Part shown: positions 50,586-60,290 of the stretch, piece after piece | Layout: each line of letters starts with the position of its first letter | Numbering within the stretch: position 1 is the stretch's first letter | Origin: Leclercia adecarboxylata | GTDB lineage: Bacteria > Pseudomonadota > Gammaproteobacteria > Enterobacterales > Enterobacteriaceae | DNA length: 64,000 nt | NCBI RefSeq assembly: GCF_006171285.1 | Contig: NZ_CP040889.1 | Coordinates: 4,898,001 to 4,962,000, forward strand | Reading direction: 5' to 3' | Notes under the pieces: model-generated | What the model was told of the DNA's origin: nothing | The model's input: only the letters and a program-made list of their open reading frames with translations | Database searches by the model: none | Made by a program: the position numbers and the translations under genes

Positions 50586-51494
50586 TTAGTTTTTAATGCC
50601 CAGCGTATCTTTCAGCCAGCCTTTAAATTCCTCACCTAAAGACTGGTGACGAATACCATATTCAACGAATGCCTGCATGTAACCGAGTTTATTACCGCAG
50701 TCATGGCTCTTACCTTTCATGTGGTAAGCTTCAACGGTCTCTTTTTCGATCAGCATATCGATGGCATCGGTCAGCTGGATTTCATCCCCAGCGCCTGGAG
50801 GTGTTTTAGCCAGCAGTGGCCAAATCTCCGCGCTCAGGACGTAACGCCCTACTACAGCGAGATTAGACGGCGCTACGTCGGCTTTTGGCTTCTCAACCAC
50901 GCCGACCATTGGCACGCTGTCACCCGGGTTCATGCCAACGCCTTTGCAGTCAACCACGCCATAAGCGGTAACGTCTTCAACCGGCTCAACCATGATCTGG
51001 CTGCTGCCCGTTTCGTCGAAGCGCTTAATCATTTCTGCCAGGTTATCCTGTGAGAGATCGGATTCAAACTCATCGAGAATAACGTCAGGTAAAATAACCG
51101 CTACCGGCTCGTTCCCGACGACCGGATGTGCACACAATACGGCATGGCCCAGACCTTTTGCCAGACCCTGACGAACCTGCATAATAGTCACGTGCGGCGG
51201 GCAAATAGACTGAACTTCCTGCAGAAGCTGACGCTTAACACGTTTTTCCAGCATAGCTTCAAGTTCAAAACTGGTATCGAAATGGTTTTCGATAGAGTTT
51301 TTGGATGAATGCGTTACCAGCACAATTTCAGTAATGCCAGCGGCAATACATTCGTTGACCACATACTGGATTAATGGCTTATCAACGAGTGGCAGCATCT
51401 CTTTTGGAATTGCCTTCGTTGCCGGCAGCATCCTGGTTCCCAACCCGGCAACCGGGATAACGGCCTTTGTCACTTTCGAATTTACGGCAGCCAT
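50586..51494 (-). CDS. galU: UTP-glucose-1-phosphate uridylyltransferase
   Basis: 302 residues, as in E. coli. Nucleotidyltransferase motif [20 protein letters not shown]; catalytic Lys in the VEKPKAD segment. Makes UDP-glucose for LPS core, capsule, trehalose and galactose use. ATG after GGAGAGTTTCA. Confidence 0.98.
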   Translation of the reverse strand: MAAVNSKVTKAVIPVAGLGTRMLPATKAIPKEMLPLVDKPLIQYVVNECIAAGITEIVLVTHSSKNSIENHFDTSFELEAMLEKRVKRQLLQEVQSICPPHVTIMQVRQGLAKGLGHAVLCAHPVVGNEPVAVILPDVILDEFESDLSQDNLAEMIKRFDETGSSQIMVEPVEDVTAYGVVDCKGVGMNPGDSVPMVGVVEKPKADVAPSNLAVVGRYVLSAEIWPLLAKTPPGAGDEIQLTDAIDMLIEKETVEAYHMKGKSHDCGNKLGYMQAFVEYGIRHQSLGEEFKGWLKDTLGIKN

Positions 51495-51695
51495 TGAAAC
51501 TCTCCTGAACTGTTCATGTTTTGAACTTTAGTCTGCATTAATAACGCGTTCAGTATATCAGCCTGAAGATGGTGTCCGGGTCTGAAAAGGACGCGCTACC
51601 GCTTAATTAGGATAAATACGAATGAAAACAGGCACCGATAGTAGCATTGCCCGTAAAACGACGGTAAAGCTATCTACCGTTTAAAATTCAACTGA

Positions 51696-52709
51696 CTATT
51701 CTGTGGACAACATTAAGCGCAACCGTCCCCCTGTCCCCCAAATTTGGCATTGCCATGAGGTGCAGCGGTGGCTTATTTGATTAAGATAAGTATTACCTAA
51801 CGTGCCTAACGGAACGCCGTTACTGACCTGAATATGATGCTCACCTGTATTAAGCGTGGCATTAAGTCCGGCAGACACCAGAATCAAATTTTTCAGGCCG
51901 CTGTGGTAATAACCGACCAGTAAAGGAAATTGACCAGGCAGACTGGCTTGTCGCAGCAGCTGGTTAACCTGTTTCAACAAGCTGCCCAACTCAGGCAGAC
52001 GCTGCCCCTGGTGAGAAAGTTGTTCCTGGAGCAGGCCATTAAATAATGCCCGCAATAATAACGCCGCCAGCACGCCATTATCGCCTGCCCGGGTGACGTC
52101 CAGACAATAAAATGCCAGATCGTTTTCAGACAACGGTGCGATATCCAGCACCAGACCTGGTTGATCGGCCGCCATCAGCTGGCGGTAATTCACCTTGCAC
52201 CCGGAGATGGTCTGTTGCACTGGCGGCTGAAGTTCCTGTAACAGCTTTGCTGCCGCAGATGGGTTATTGACCAGCGCATCCCAGTCCTGAAAAAGTCGCT
52301 CTTCTTCTTCAACGCGCGAATTGAACATATTGGGATAGAGGCAGGCGAGCACGGTTTCACGCAGGCGATTGAGATCTTTTACCGGCTTAAGCAATACATC
52401 CTGGACTCCAAGACGTAACGCTTTTGCGATATCGGCCATATTTTCCGTCGCGGAAATAACCAGAATCGGAAGCTGGTTACCTGCGTTACGCAGATGCTCC
52501 ACCAGCTTCAGGCCATTCATACGCGGCATGGCGATGTCGCAAATCATCAAATCGGGCTTAAGCCCTACCATTATTTCCAGAGCGTCGATTCCATCAGCTG
52601 CAAGCGCGGTGGTCGCCCCCAGCGATGATAGCCATGAATCCAGTAAAGAGCGGAAAACAGGCTCGTCTTCAACTATCAGAATTTGTTTTCCGGCTAGTGG
52701 TTGTGTCAT
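51696..52709 (-). CDS. rssB: Response regulator RssB, adaptor for RpoS degradation
   Basis: 337 residues, E. coli length. N-terminal receiver domain with Asp58 (MICDIAMPRMNG), Thr/Ser of VISATE and Lys of LLKPVKD; helical linker with a Glu-rich start; C-terminal PP2C-like domain. Hands sigma-S to ClpXP. Start MTQPLAG at 52709 with GGGAG 5 nt upstream; the ATG at 52730 lacks one. Downstream of rssA in the rssAB unit. Confidence 0.97.
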   Translation of the reverse strand: MTQPLAGKQILIVEDEPVFRSLLDSWLSSLGATTALAADGIDALEIMVGLKPDLMICDIAMPRMNGLKLVEHLRNAGNQLPILVISATENMADIAKALRLGVQDVLLKPVKDLNRLRETVLACLYPNMFNSRVEEEERLFQDWDALVNNPSAAAKLLQELQPPVQQTISGCKVNYRQLMAADQPGLVLDIAPLSENDLAFYCLDVTRAGDNGVLAALLLRALFNGLLQEQLSHQGQRLPELGSLLKQVNQLLRQASLPGQFPLLVGYYHSGLKNLILVSAGLNATLNTGEHHIQVSNGVPLGTLGNTYLNQISHRCTSWQCQIWGTGGRLRLMLSTE

Positions 52710-52801
52710 GGTCTCTCCCGGCGCTGACAATAGATAAATAGTGGCATGCTATCGGTACTATCGCCTGTCAGATTTTGCTGAAGTAATCAAAAAAAACGTG
52801 C

Positions 52802-53701
52802 TCAGGCTGTTGCCCGCACTAAAGGTAATAATTCATCCATTTTCTTTTCGACTGCCTGCGCGCCTGCGGTAATGGCTGCCTCTGCACGATGGAAATCGAG
52901 CGTTGAAATTTGTGGACAAAAAGGTTGGATCAATATATCCGGCGGATCTCCCGCCATTCGATTGCGCTTCAGGCGATTTTCCAGCACCTGAATTGACGTC
53001 GTCATGATTTCCATAGCGGTAGGCGCAGTGACCAGCTTACGGGTGGTCCGCGTGAAGCGTCCTCGCAGGCGTTTATGCCAGGCGAGATCTTCTGGCGCGC
53101 CCTCATCAGTATGGGTATTGACCGGCATAAGATCCTGCTGCATCAGGTGGGCATCATGCTGGAGGTCGACGGCAATGACGATATCGGCCCCCATCGCGCG
53201 GGTCAGTGAAATGGGCACCGGATTAACAACGCCGCCGTCAACCAACCAGTAGCCATTATGCGGAACCGGCGCCATCAGGCCAGGCATACTGCAGGAGGCT
53301 CGTACGGCAAGATGAAGATCGCCTTCGGTGAACCAGATTTCCCTGCCGGTGCTGAGATTGGTAGCTACCGCACCGAAAGGCATCTGACAGCTTGAGAATT
53401 CGGTCAGGGGCATGACCTGGCGAAAACGGTTAAAGACGCGCTCACCGCGTAATAACCCGCCACGTTGCCAGGAGAGATCCATCAGGCGCAGGACGTCCCA
53501 GTAGCTAAAAGAACGAACCCAGGTTTCCAGCTCCGGGAGCTTGCCACACGAGTAGGCGGCCCCCACCAGTGAACCTATTGAACAGCCTGCAACAATATCA
53601 ATTTCGATACCTAAACGTTGTAAGGCGTTGATCACGCCAATATGCGACCAGCCCCGGGCTGCACCTGAGCCCAACGCCAGTCCAATTTTTACTTTTCTCA
53701 T
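52802..53701 (-). CDS. rssA: Patatin-like phospholipase RssA
   Basis: 299 residues. Patatin motifs: oxyanion loop GSGAARGWSHIG, nucleophile Ser41 in GCSIGS, and DGGVVNP holding the catalytic Asp. Predicted lipid hydrolase; in E. coli it is cotranscribed with rssB but its substrate is unknown. Confidence 0.95.
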   Translation of the reverse strand: MRKVKIGLALGSGAARGWSHIGVINALQRLGIEIDIVAGCSIGSLVGAAYSCGKLPELETWVRSFSYWDVLRLMDLSWQRGGLLRGERVFNRFRQVMPLTEFSSCQMPFGAVATNLSTGREIWFTEGDLHLAVRASCSMPGLMAPVPHNGYWLVDGGVVNPVPISLTRAMGADIVIAVDLQHDAHLMQQDLMPVNTHTDEGAPEDLAWHKRLRGRFTRTTRKLVTAPTAMEIMTTSIQVLENRLKRNRMAGDPPDILIQPFCPQISTLDFHRAEAAITAGAQAVEKKMDELLPLVRATA

Positions 53702-53816
53702 TAGCCCTGTTTAACGTCCCCTGGATTCCTGGCATAGCGTCATTGCACACGCTCAGTTAACATAGTGCCACCCTGGCGTTGTCAGCCATTCATATTTTAA
53801 TTTCAGGAAGAGAATC

Positions 53817-54275
53817 GTGTCTCAACTCTGTCCCTGCGGTAGCGCTCTCGATTATAGCCTATGTTGCCAGCGATATCTTACTGGTGAACAGGTTGCACCG
53901 GACCCGGCATCACTTATGCGCTCCCGATATGCCGCTTTTGTGACGCGGGACGCAGACTACCTGATCAGGACCTGGCATCCATCCTGCCATGCTACTGATT
54001 TTCGTCAGGAGATCGAGGCCGGATTTGCAAATACGCAGTGGCTCGGCCTGACTCAGTACGAAACGGCAGCAGGCCGGGATGAAAACGAGGGGTTCGTCAG
54101 TTTTGTCGCGCGCTTTACCGAACAAGGCAAAGCGGGTGCCATCATCGAACGCTCGCGTTTCTTAAAGGAGGGCGGACAGTGGTACTATATTGACGGTACG
54201 CGTCCACAGTTCGGTCGTAATGACCCCTGCCCCTGTGGTTCAGGTAAAAAATTTAAAAAGTGTTGCGGCCAGTAA
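53817..54275 (+). CDS. ychJ: UPF0225 protein YchJ with SEC-C motifs
   Basis: 152 residues. Zinc-binding SEC-C-like motifs at both ends: CPCGSA near residue 5 and [16 protein letters not shown] at the C-terminus, flanking a NTF2-like domain. Start is GTG at 53817, with AGGAAGAG before it. Function unknown; zinc-linked. Confidence 0.94.
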   Translation: MSQLCPCGSALDYSLCCQRYLTGEQVAPDPASLMRSRYAAFVTRDADYLIRTWHPSCHATDFRQEIEAGFANTQWLGLTQYETAAGRDENEGFVSFVARFTEQGKAGAIIERSRFLKEGGQWYYIDGTRPQFGRNDPCPCGSGKKFKKCCGQ

Positions 54276-54320
54276 GGCCTGACGACACCATTTCAGCAAA
54301 CACTTAAGGATTTTCCGGCA

Positions 54321-55163
54321 ATGCAATCAACACAACGCAAAGTGCTGCGCACCATTTGTCCCGACCAGAAAGGGCTGATCGCCCGTATCACCAATATTTG
54401 CTACAAGCATGAACTGAATATCGTGCAGAACAACGAGTTTGTTGATCACCGTACCGGCCGCTTCTTTATGCGTACCGAGCTGGAAGGGATTTTCAATGAC
54501 GCGACGCTGCTTGCCGATCTGGACGGCGCCCTGCCGGAAGGCTCGGTACGTGAACTGACTCCTGCCGGTCGTCGCCGCGTGGTTATCCTGGTCACCAAAG
54601 AGGCGCATTGCCTGGGCGACCTGCTGATGAAAGCCAACTATGGCGGGCTGGACGTGGAGATCGCTGCGGTCATTGGCAACCACGAGACGCTGCGTACTCT
54701 GGTTGAGCGTTTTGATATTCCGTTTGAGCTGGTCAGCCATGAAGGCCATACCCGCGAAGAGCATGACAATTTAATGGCTCAGGCCATTGAAGCGCATGAT
54801 CCGGACTACGTGGTGCTGGCGAAATACATGCGCGTTCTGACGCCGTCATTTGTTGCCCGTTTCCCGAACAAGATTATCAATATTCACCACTCGTTCCTGC
54901 CGGCGTTTATTGGCGCGCGTCCTTATCACCAGGCGTACGAGCGCGGCGTGAAGATCATCGGCGCAACGGCCCACTACGTGAATGACAATCTGGATGAAGG
55001 TCCAATCATTATGCAGGACGTGATTCATGTCGATCACACCTACACGGCGGAAGATATGATGCGTGCCGGCCGCGACGTCGAAAAAAATGTATTAAGCCGC
55101 GCGCTGTATCAGGTGCTGGCTCAGCGTGTCTTCGTGTACGGTAACAGAACGATTATTCTTTAA
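54321..55163 (+). CDS. purU: Formyltetrahydrofolate deformylase
   Basis: 280 residues, E. coli length. N-terminal ACT domain (VLRTICPDQKGLIARITN) that senses Met/Gly, then a formyl-transferase fold with HHSFLPAFIGARPY and the catalytic His-Asp-Asn set in AKYMR and HHS. Frees formate from 10-formyl-THF for PurT-dependent purine synthesis. Confidence 0.98.
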   Translation: MQSTQRKVLRTICPDQKGLIARITNICYKHELNIVQNNEFVDHRTGRFFMRTELEGIFNDATLLADLDGALPEGSVRELTPAGRRRVVILVTKEAHCLGDLLMKANYGGLDVEIAAVIGNHETLRTLVERFDIPFELVSHEGHTREEHDNLMAQAIEAHDPDYVVLAKYMRVLTPSFVARFPNKIINIHHSFLPAFIGARPYHQAYERGVKIIGATAHYVNDNLDEGPIIMQDVIHVDHTYTAEDMMRAGRDVEKNVLSRALYQVLAQRVFVYGNRTIIL

Positions 55164-55243
55164 TCCTTTATAAAATGAATTGATTAGCTTTGCGTCTTTA
55201 TGCGCAAAAATCAGGCAAACGATTCAATTTAGCAAAGGAAGTC

Positions 55244-55271
55244 TTTACAGGGGCGCGTCATTTGATATGAT
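55244..55271 (+). promoter_or_regulatory. tyrT-type stable-RNA promoter
   Basis: -35 TTTACA (55244-55249), 16-bp spacer, -10 TATGAT (55266-55271), then the GC-rich discriminator GCGCCCCGC typical of stringent control. It equals the E. coli tyrT promoter almost base for base. Confidence 0.9.
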
Positions 55272-55319
55272 GCGCCCCGCTTCCCACAAGGAAGCAGGCC
55301 AGTATAAGCATTACCCCGT

Positions 55320-55404
<85 letters not shown>

Positions 55405-55614
55405 TTATTCACCACAGCGATGTGGTAATACCGATGAGATGTAGCGAAGTTTGCACTTATCGGGAAGGGTGAGAACCTTCGATTAAGGTTCGAGTCGAGC
55501 GAAAGCGAGACAACGTTGCCAAAGGCAACGGCCCGAAGGGTGAGGAGCGAAGCGACGAATAATCCTTCCCCCACCACCATCTCTCAGCTTTACCTCAAAA
55601 TTTGAATTACCCCT
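55405..55614. repeat. Spacer with repeated tRNA-Tyr 3' end (rtT-like)
   Basis: 210-bp spacer between the two tRNA-Tyr genes. At 55561-55580 it repeats the last 20 bp of the tRNA (AATCCTTCCCCCACCACCAT), and it holds tRNA-arm-like inverted segments such as GTTGCC AAAGGCAAC. This resembles the rtT repeats of the E. coli tyrT operon. Confidence 0.75.
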
Positions 55615-55699
<85 letters not shown>

Positions 55700-55927
55700 T
55701 CATTTTCAAATCCTATTAAATCTGTTATTCGCAACATGTCTCATGCATTTTTTGATGCAGCCGAGTAATCTTTCCTTCTCCACCATTACTTCCCAAATCA
55801 ATGTATTTATCCAGCTCCCGCGCACCTGTATTCCCCGGTGGCGCTGCGCTTACCGGGGCTACAAAACGACAACACCGCACCGTATCCGTAGGCCGGGTAA
55901 GGCGCAGCCGCCACCCGGCAAAAAACA
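55700..55927. repeat. BIME: two inverted REP elements
   Basis: REP 1 at 55833-55862 (CCGGTGGCGCTGCGCTTACC core, reading toward the tRNAs) and REP 2 at 55888-55920 (GTAGGCCGGGTAAGGCGCAG start) in opposite orientation, 25 bp apart. Classical enterobacterial REP sequences with the palindromic CCGG stems. The rest of the gap holds nothing recognised. Confidence 0.85.
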
Positions 55928-56371
55928 CTACACCGGCGGCAACCGGCGCGTTACCGGTGAACTCTTCACAATAGACGTATTGCACTGCGCGTGTTCTGCC
56001 AGCCCATCCAGCAACGTATCCAGCTGTTCAATCGAGCACACCACCAGCCTGATAACAAAGCAGTCTTCGCCGGTCACTTTGTCGCTCTCTATACATTCGG
56101 GCATCTGCTGGATGTATTTATCCACCTTATGCAATAACCCCGGCAACGGCCGCACGCGGACAAGCGCCTGCAGCGTATACCCCAGCGCAGCCAGGTTTAC
56201 CCGGGCACCGTACCCCTGAACAATCCCCCGCTCCTCCAGCCTTTTTAAACGCTCCGCCGTACTGGGTGACGTGAGTCCAACCCGGGCGCTCAACACCTTC
56301 AGCGACATACGCGCGTCCTCTACCAGACAGCGCAGAATATGGCGGTCGATCTCATCAATAACGTAATCCAT
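55928..56371 (-). CDS. Lrp/AsnC-family transcriptional regulator
   Basis: 147 residues. N-terminal helix-turn-helix (LKVLSARVGLTSPSTAERLKRLEERG) and a C-terminal RAM domain (LQALVRVRPLPG, CFVIRLVVCSIEQL). Start MDYVIDEIDRH at 56371, with AGGTGG 5 nt before it; the ATG at 56380 sits too near that signal. Divergent from a DMT transporter, which is the probable target. The exact orthologue is not recognised; K-12 has no such gene at this place. Confidence 0.85.
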   Translation of the reverse strand: MDYVIDEIDRHILRCLVEDARMSLKVLSARVGLTSPSTAERLKRLEERGIVQGYGARVNLAALGYTLQALVRVRPLPGLLHKVDKYIQQMPECIESDKVTGEDCFVIRLVVCSIEQLDTLLDGLAEHAQCNTSIVKSSPVTRRLPPV

Positions 56372-56478
56372 AGCATCCACCTAATTTATAAAAGCAAATC
56401 CTGACTCTTACCTTACTTCAGCACTGTAAAACCAGACACAATTTTTTAACAATAAAGGCATTAATCAGGAGGTGTGTG

Positions 56479-57374
56479 ATGAGTGACATTCAAAAAGGCG
56501 TCTGGCAAATGAGCCTGGCGATGCTGATATCCGGCTCCATCGGCGCGTTTGTTTTGCTTTCCGGTTTACCGGTGACCGAAGTAGTGTTCTGGCGCTGCCT
56601 GATCGGTGCCATTGCGCTGTTTCTCTTTATTCGTTTCAGTAAACACCCTTTCAGCCCCTTAACTAAAGTCACTCTGGGGCTGGCCGTGCTCGGCGGCGTT
56701 GCGCTGGTCATTAACTGGCTACTGCTGTTTGCCGCCTTCGACCGTATCTCAATCGGGCTTCAACGGTGGTTTATAACACCCAGCCCTTTATGCTGGTGCT
56801 GATGGGCATGTTGATGGGTGAAAGGGTGAGCCTGGTGAAATGGGGCTGGCTGTTCCTCGCCTTTGGCGGCGTGGTGATACTGCTCTCCAGCGAACTGACC
56901 GGCGGGCATAACGCACAATGGCTCGCGGGGATCGCCCTCGCGCTGGGCGCAGCCTTTTTCTATGCCCTGACCGCCATCATCACGCGCAAATTGAAGACCA
57001 TCGCGCCGCAGCATATCGCCTTTATTCAGGTTTTAACCGGGGTGGTGATGCTCCTGCCACTGGCAACTATGCCAACTTTCTCCGGCGATTTTCCTTGGGC
57101 GATTTTACTCACGCTGGGGATTGTGCACACGGGGGTGATGTATCAACTGCTCTACAGCGCCATTCAGAAACTCCCTACGCCCATCACCGGTTCGCTGTCG
57201 TTTATCTATCCGGTGGTGGCATTGATTGTCGATAATCTGGTCTTTGGCCATGCGCTGAATCTCACCCAACTGGCCGGTGGGGCGCTGATCCTGTTTGCTG
57301 CGGCGGGGAATAATCTCGGCTGGGGCGAAAAAAAACCCCGCGAGTGCGGGGTTCAGATTAAAACGGCTGATTAG
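56479..57374 (+). pseudogene. EamA/DMT-family transporter broken by a one-base frameshift
   Basis: Two overlapping frames (56479-56802 and about 56757-57374) make one 298-residue EamA protein with ten helices. The first reads through FDRISIGL, the second continues STVVYNTQPFMLVL; the join needs one extra T at about 56760 (CTT-CAA where CTTTCAA is expected). Start ATG 56479 follows AGGAGG. The stop at 57374 overlaps the narI stop, and the narI terminator lies inside its last codons. Divergent from the Lrp-family gene. Either a true recent frameshift or a sequencing error in a short T run. Substrate unknown; metabolite export is usual in the family. Confidence 0.85.
57328..57353 (-). terminator. 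narI terminator inside the EamA coding tail
   Basis: AACCCCGC, loop GAGT, GCGGGGTT with a run of eight A on the left (T tract on the minus strand), 17 bp past the narI stop. It codes for KKPREC in the convergent transporter frame. Confidence 0.88.
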
Positions 57375-58048
57375 CGACGGGCACGCACAATCTGATATCT
57401 GCGCGTCAGGTACTCTACCGGCGCGCTCCAGATATGCACCAGACGGGAGAACGGGAACAGCAGGAACAGGGTCATGCCCAGCACCAGGTGGACGCGGAAA
57501 ACAAACGCCACGCCGTCCAGATGCTCAGATGCCCCGCCGTGGAAGGTCACCACCGACTGTGCCCAACCCACCAGCTTCAGCATTTCGCTGCCGTCCATGT
57601 GCTGCGCAGAGAACGGAATGGTCAGCAGACCCAACGCACACTGCACCATCAGCAGGGAGAGGATCAGGATATCTGCCCCGGTGGTGGTGGCGCGAACGCG
57701 CGTGCTGAACAGACGACGTTTCAGCAGCAGCAGGCCGCCGACCAGGGTCATCACGCCGCAGGCGCCCCCGGCAATCATCGCCATCTTCTGCTTCACGTCC
57801 ATCGGCAGGAAGGATTCATACATCCAGTGCGGGGTCAGCATCCCGAGGAAGTGACCGGCAAAGATGCCCAGAATACCGATATGGAACAGGTTCGACGCCA
57901 GGTTCATCCCTTTGCGATCCAGCATCTGGCTGGACGCGGCGCGCCAGGTGTACTGACCGTAGTCATAACGCAGCCAGCTACCAATCAGAAATACCGAACC
58001 GGCAATATACGGATAGATATCGAAGAAGAACATATTCAGGAAATGCAT
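57371..58048 (-). CDS. narI: Nitrate reductase A gamma subunit (cytochrome b)
   Basis: 225 residues, E. coli length. Five membrane helices; heme-ligand histidines in [16 protein letters not shown] and in [21 protein letters not shown]. Takes electrons from quinol at the periplasmic side and anchors NarGH. Its start overlaps the narJ stop by one base (TAATG). Confidence 0.98.
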   Translation of the reverse strand: MHFLNMFFFDIYPYIAGSVFLIGSWLRYDYGQYTWRAASSQMLDRKGMNLASNLFHIGILGIFAGHFLGMLTPHWMYESFLPMDVKQKMAMIAGGACGVMTLVGGLLLLKRRLFSTRVRATTTGADILILSLLMVQCALGLLTIPFSAQHMDGSEMLKLVGWAQSVVTFHGGASEHLDGVAFVFRVHLVLGMTLFLLFPFSRLVHIWSAPVEYLTRRYQIVRARR

Positions 58049-58758
58049 TATTGCTGTCCTCCGTTAGAGATATTCAAATATTGCGGGGCAACGGCACCGG
58101 CAAAACGACGCTGGTGAGCGGCGATCTCCGACTCACCGCAGCTCTGGTCAGCAAAGAACTTCACCTGCTCCTCTTCCCAGACCGCATCCAGCGCCTGTGG
58201 GGTATCATCGCGCGCTTCATCGGCGATTTTTTCCGCCACTTTTTCACTGTCGACCGATGCGTTTGCCAGTTTCACCAGCAGATCGAACAGCACCGCGTAG
58301 CGGCTTTCACGCTGTTGCAGACGCGCGCTCAGTAACGCCAGAATCGGAGCGATATCCTGCAGGCCGCCCAGCGCCTCTTCTTTCGGCAGCTGCGCCAGAT
58401 ACTCCAGGTACAGCGGCAGGTGATCCGGCAGCTCGCGGCTGTCGAGATGCAGGCCGTGCTGCTCGTACTGCGACATCAAGTCGACCATCGCCTGACCCCG
58501 GTCACGGGATTCACCGTGAACGTGCTCGAACAGCAGCAGCGAAGTGGCGCGGCCGCGGTCGAACAGCTGGCTGTAGTCAGACTGCACGTCCAGCAGATCC
58601 CGGGAGAGCAGATCGCGGAGGAAAACGCCCAGGGTCTGGGCATCCTCTTTGTCCAGGTTTTCCGATGACGCGAGTGCATCAAAGAGTTCCTGTTGATGCT
58701 GCGCCAGGGCAGCATCCGGGTACTCGAGCAGACGCGAAACAATGACGAGTTCAATCAT
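58048..58758 (-). CDS. narJ: Nitrate reductase molybdenum cofactor assembly chaperone
   Basis: 236 residues. TorD/NarJ fold, helical and acidic ([31 protein letters not shown]). Binds the N-terminus of NarG for Mo-bis-MGD insertion and membrane attachment; not part of the final enzyme. Start overlaps the narH stop (ATGA). Confidence 0.97.
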   Translation of the reverse strand: MIELVIVSRLLEYPDAALAQHQQELFDALASSENLDKEDAQTLGVFLRDLLSRDLLDVQSDYSQLFDRGRATSLLLFEHVHGESRDRGQAMVDLMSQYEQHGLHLDSRELPDHLPLYLEYLAQLPKEEALGGLQDIAPILALLSARLQQRESRYAVLFDLLVKLANASVDSEKVAEKIADEARDDTPQALDAVWEEEQVKFFADQSCGESEIAAHQRRFAGAVAPQYLNISNGGQQ

Positions 58759-60290
58759 TGGTGCGGCTCCGTTTTGCTGGTCACATCCATCGCGTCGATG
58801 CGACGGCTGTTAAACAGGTTGAATTTGTTGTCTGAACCGTGGCAACCGTCGCCGAAGGTAAAGCCACACCCACTTTTTTCCGGGAAGGCTTCACGGGCCA
58901 GCTCACGGTGGCTGCTGGGTACCACGAAACGATCTTCGTAGTTGGCAATCGCCAGATAGCGGTACATCTCCTGAGCCTGAGCTTCGCTTAAGCCCACCTC
59001 TTCCAGCGCGCGGGTGTCGATGACGCCGTCAACGGTTTCCGCACGTTTGAAGTGGCGCATCGCCAGCATACGTTTCAGCGCCAGCAGTACCGGCTGGGTG
59101 TCACCTGCGGTGAGCAGGTTCGCCAGATACTGAACCGGGATACGCAGGCTTTCGACATCCGGCAGAATGCCGTTGCTGCCCAGCTCGCCCGCGTCAGCCG
59201 CAGACTGAATCGGAGACAGAGGCGGCACATACCAGACCATCGGCAGCGTGCGGTATTCCGGATGCAGCGGCAGGGCCAGCTTCCAGTCCATCGCCATTTT
59301 GTACACTGGCGACTGCTGCGCAGCGTCAATCACGCTCTGCGGAATGCCGTCTTTCAGCGCCTGGGCGATCACTTTTGGATCGTTCGGATCGAGGAACACG
59401 TCCAGCTGTCGCTGGTACAGATCTTTCTCGTTCTCGGTGCTCGCCGCGTTTTCAATGGCATCTGCGTCATACAGCAGCACGCCGAGGTAACGGATACGGC
59501 CTACGCAGCTTTCAGAGCAGACGGTTGGCATCCCGGCTTCGATACGCGGATAACAGAAGATGCACTTCTCGGACTTGCCGCTCTTCCAGTTGAAGTAGAT
59601 TTTTTTGTACGGGCAGCCGGTGATGCACATACGCCAGCCACGGCATTTGTCCTGGTCGATCAGCACGATACCGTCTTCTTCACGCTTGTAGATGGCACCG
59701 CTCGGACAGGTGGCGACACAGGCCGGGTTGAGGCAGTGTTCGCACAGGCGCGGCAGATACATCATGAAGGTGTTTTCGAACTGGCCGTACATCGCCTTCT
59801 GCATGTTTTCGAAGTTCTGGTCTTTGGCGCGCTTTTCGAACTCGCCGCCCAGAATCTCTTCCCAGTTGGGCCCGCTGGTGATCTTGTCCATGCGCTGACC
59901 GGTGATCAGCGAGCGTGGACGGGCGATCGGCTGGTGTTTACCTTCCGGGGCGTTGTGCAGGTTCTGGTAATCGAAGTCAAACGGCTCGTAGTAGTCATCG
60001 ATGCCCGGCAGGTGCGGGTTAGCGAAGATCTTACCCAGCAGCAGCGCTTTGTTACCCATGCGCGGCACCAGCTTGCCGTTGATTTTACGGATCCAGCCGC
60101 CCTTCCATTTCTCCTGGTTTTCCCAGTCAGTCGGGAAGCCGGTGCCCGGCTTGCTTTCCACATTGTTGAACCAGGCGTACTCCATACCTTCGCGGCTGGT
60201 CCAGACGTTTTTACAGGTGACTGAGCAGGTATGACAGCCGATGCATTTATCCAGATTCAGCACCATGCCGACTTGTGAACGAATTTTCAT
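58755..60290 (-). CDS. narH: Nitrate reductase A beta subunit (Fe-S)
   Basis: 511 residues. Four cysteine groups for three 4Fe-4S and one 3Fe-4S centre: CIGCHTCSVTC near residue 16, CEHCLNPACVATCPSG, CRGWRMCITGCP (Trp replacing a Cys, as expected for the 3Fe-4S centre) and CIFCYPRIEAG, plus CSESC. Carries electrons from NarI to NarG. Overlaps narG stop (ATGA). Confidence 0.98.
   Translation of the reverse strand: MKIRSQVGMVLNLDKCIGCHTCSVTCKNVWTSREGMEYAWFNNVESKPGTGFPTDWENQEKWKGGWIRKINGKLVPRMGNKALLLGKIFANPHLPGIDDYYEPFDFDYQNLHNAPEGKHQPIARPRSLITGQRMDKITSGPNWEEILGGEFEKRAKDQNFENMQKAMYGQFENTFMMYLPRLCEHCLNPACVATCPSGAIYKREEDGIVLIDQDKCRGWRMCITGCPYKKIYFNWKSGKSEKCIFCYPRIEAGMPTVCSESCVGRIRYLGVLLYDADAIENAASTENEKDLYQRQLDVFLDPNDPKVIAQALKDGIPQSVIDAAQQSPVYKMAMDWKLALPLHPEYRTLPMVWYVPPLSPIQSAADAGELGSNGILPDVESLRIPVQYLANLLTAGDTQPVLLALKRMLAMRHFKRAETVDGVIDTRALEEVGLSEAQAQEMYRYLAIANYEDRFVVPSSHRELAREAFPEKSGCGFTFGDGCHGSDNKFNLFNSRRIDAMDVTSKTEPHQ

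Noticed and set aside
55405..55614. Could be a short CRISPR-like or integrated-element attachment array
   Set aside because: Only one partial tRNA-end repeat with no regular spacing, and no integrase gene nearby; best explained as an rtT-type spacer.
59052..60224. 390-codon plus-strand frame opposite narH
   Set aside because: Shadow of narH; composition follows third-position GC of the real gene.
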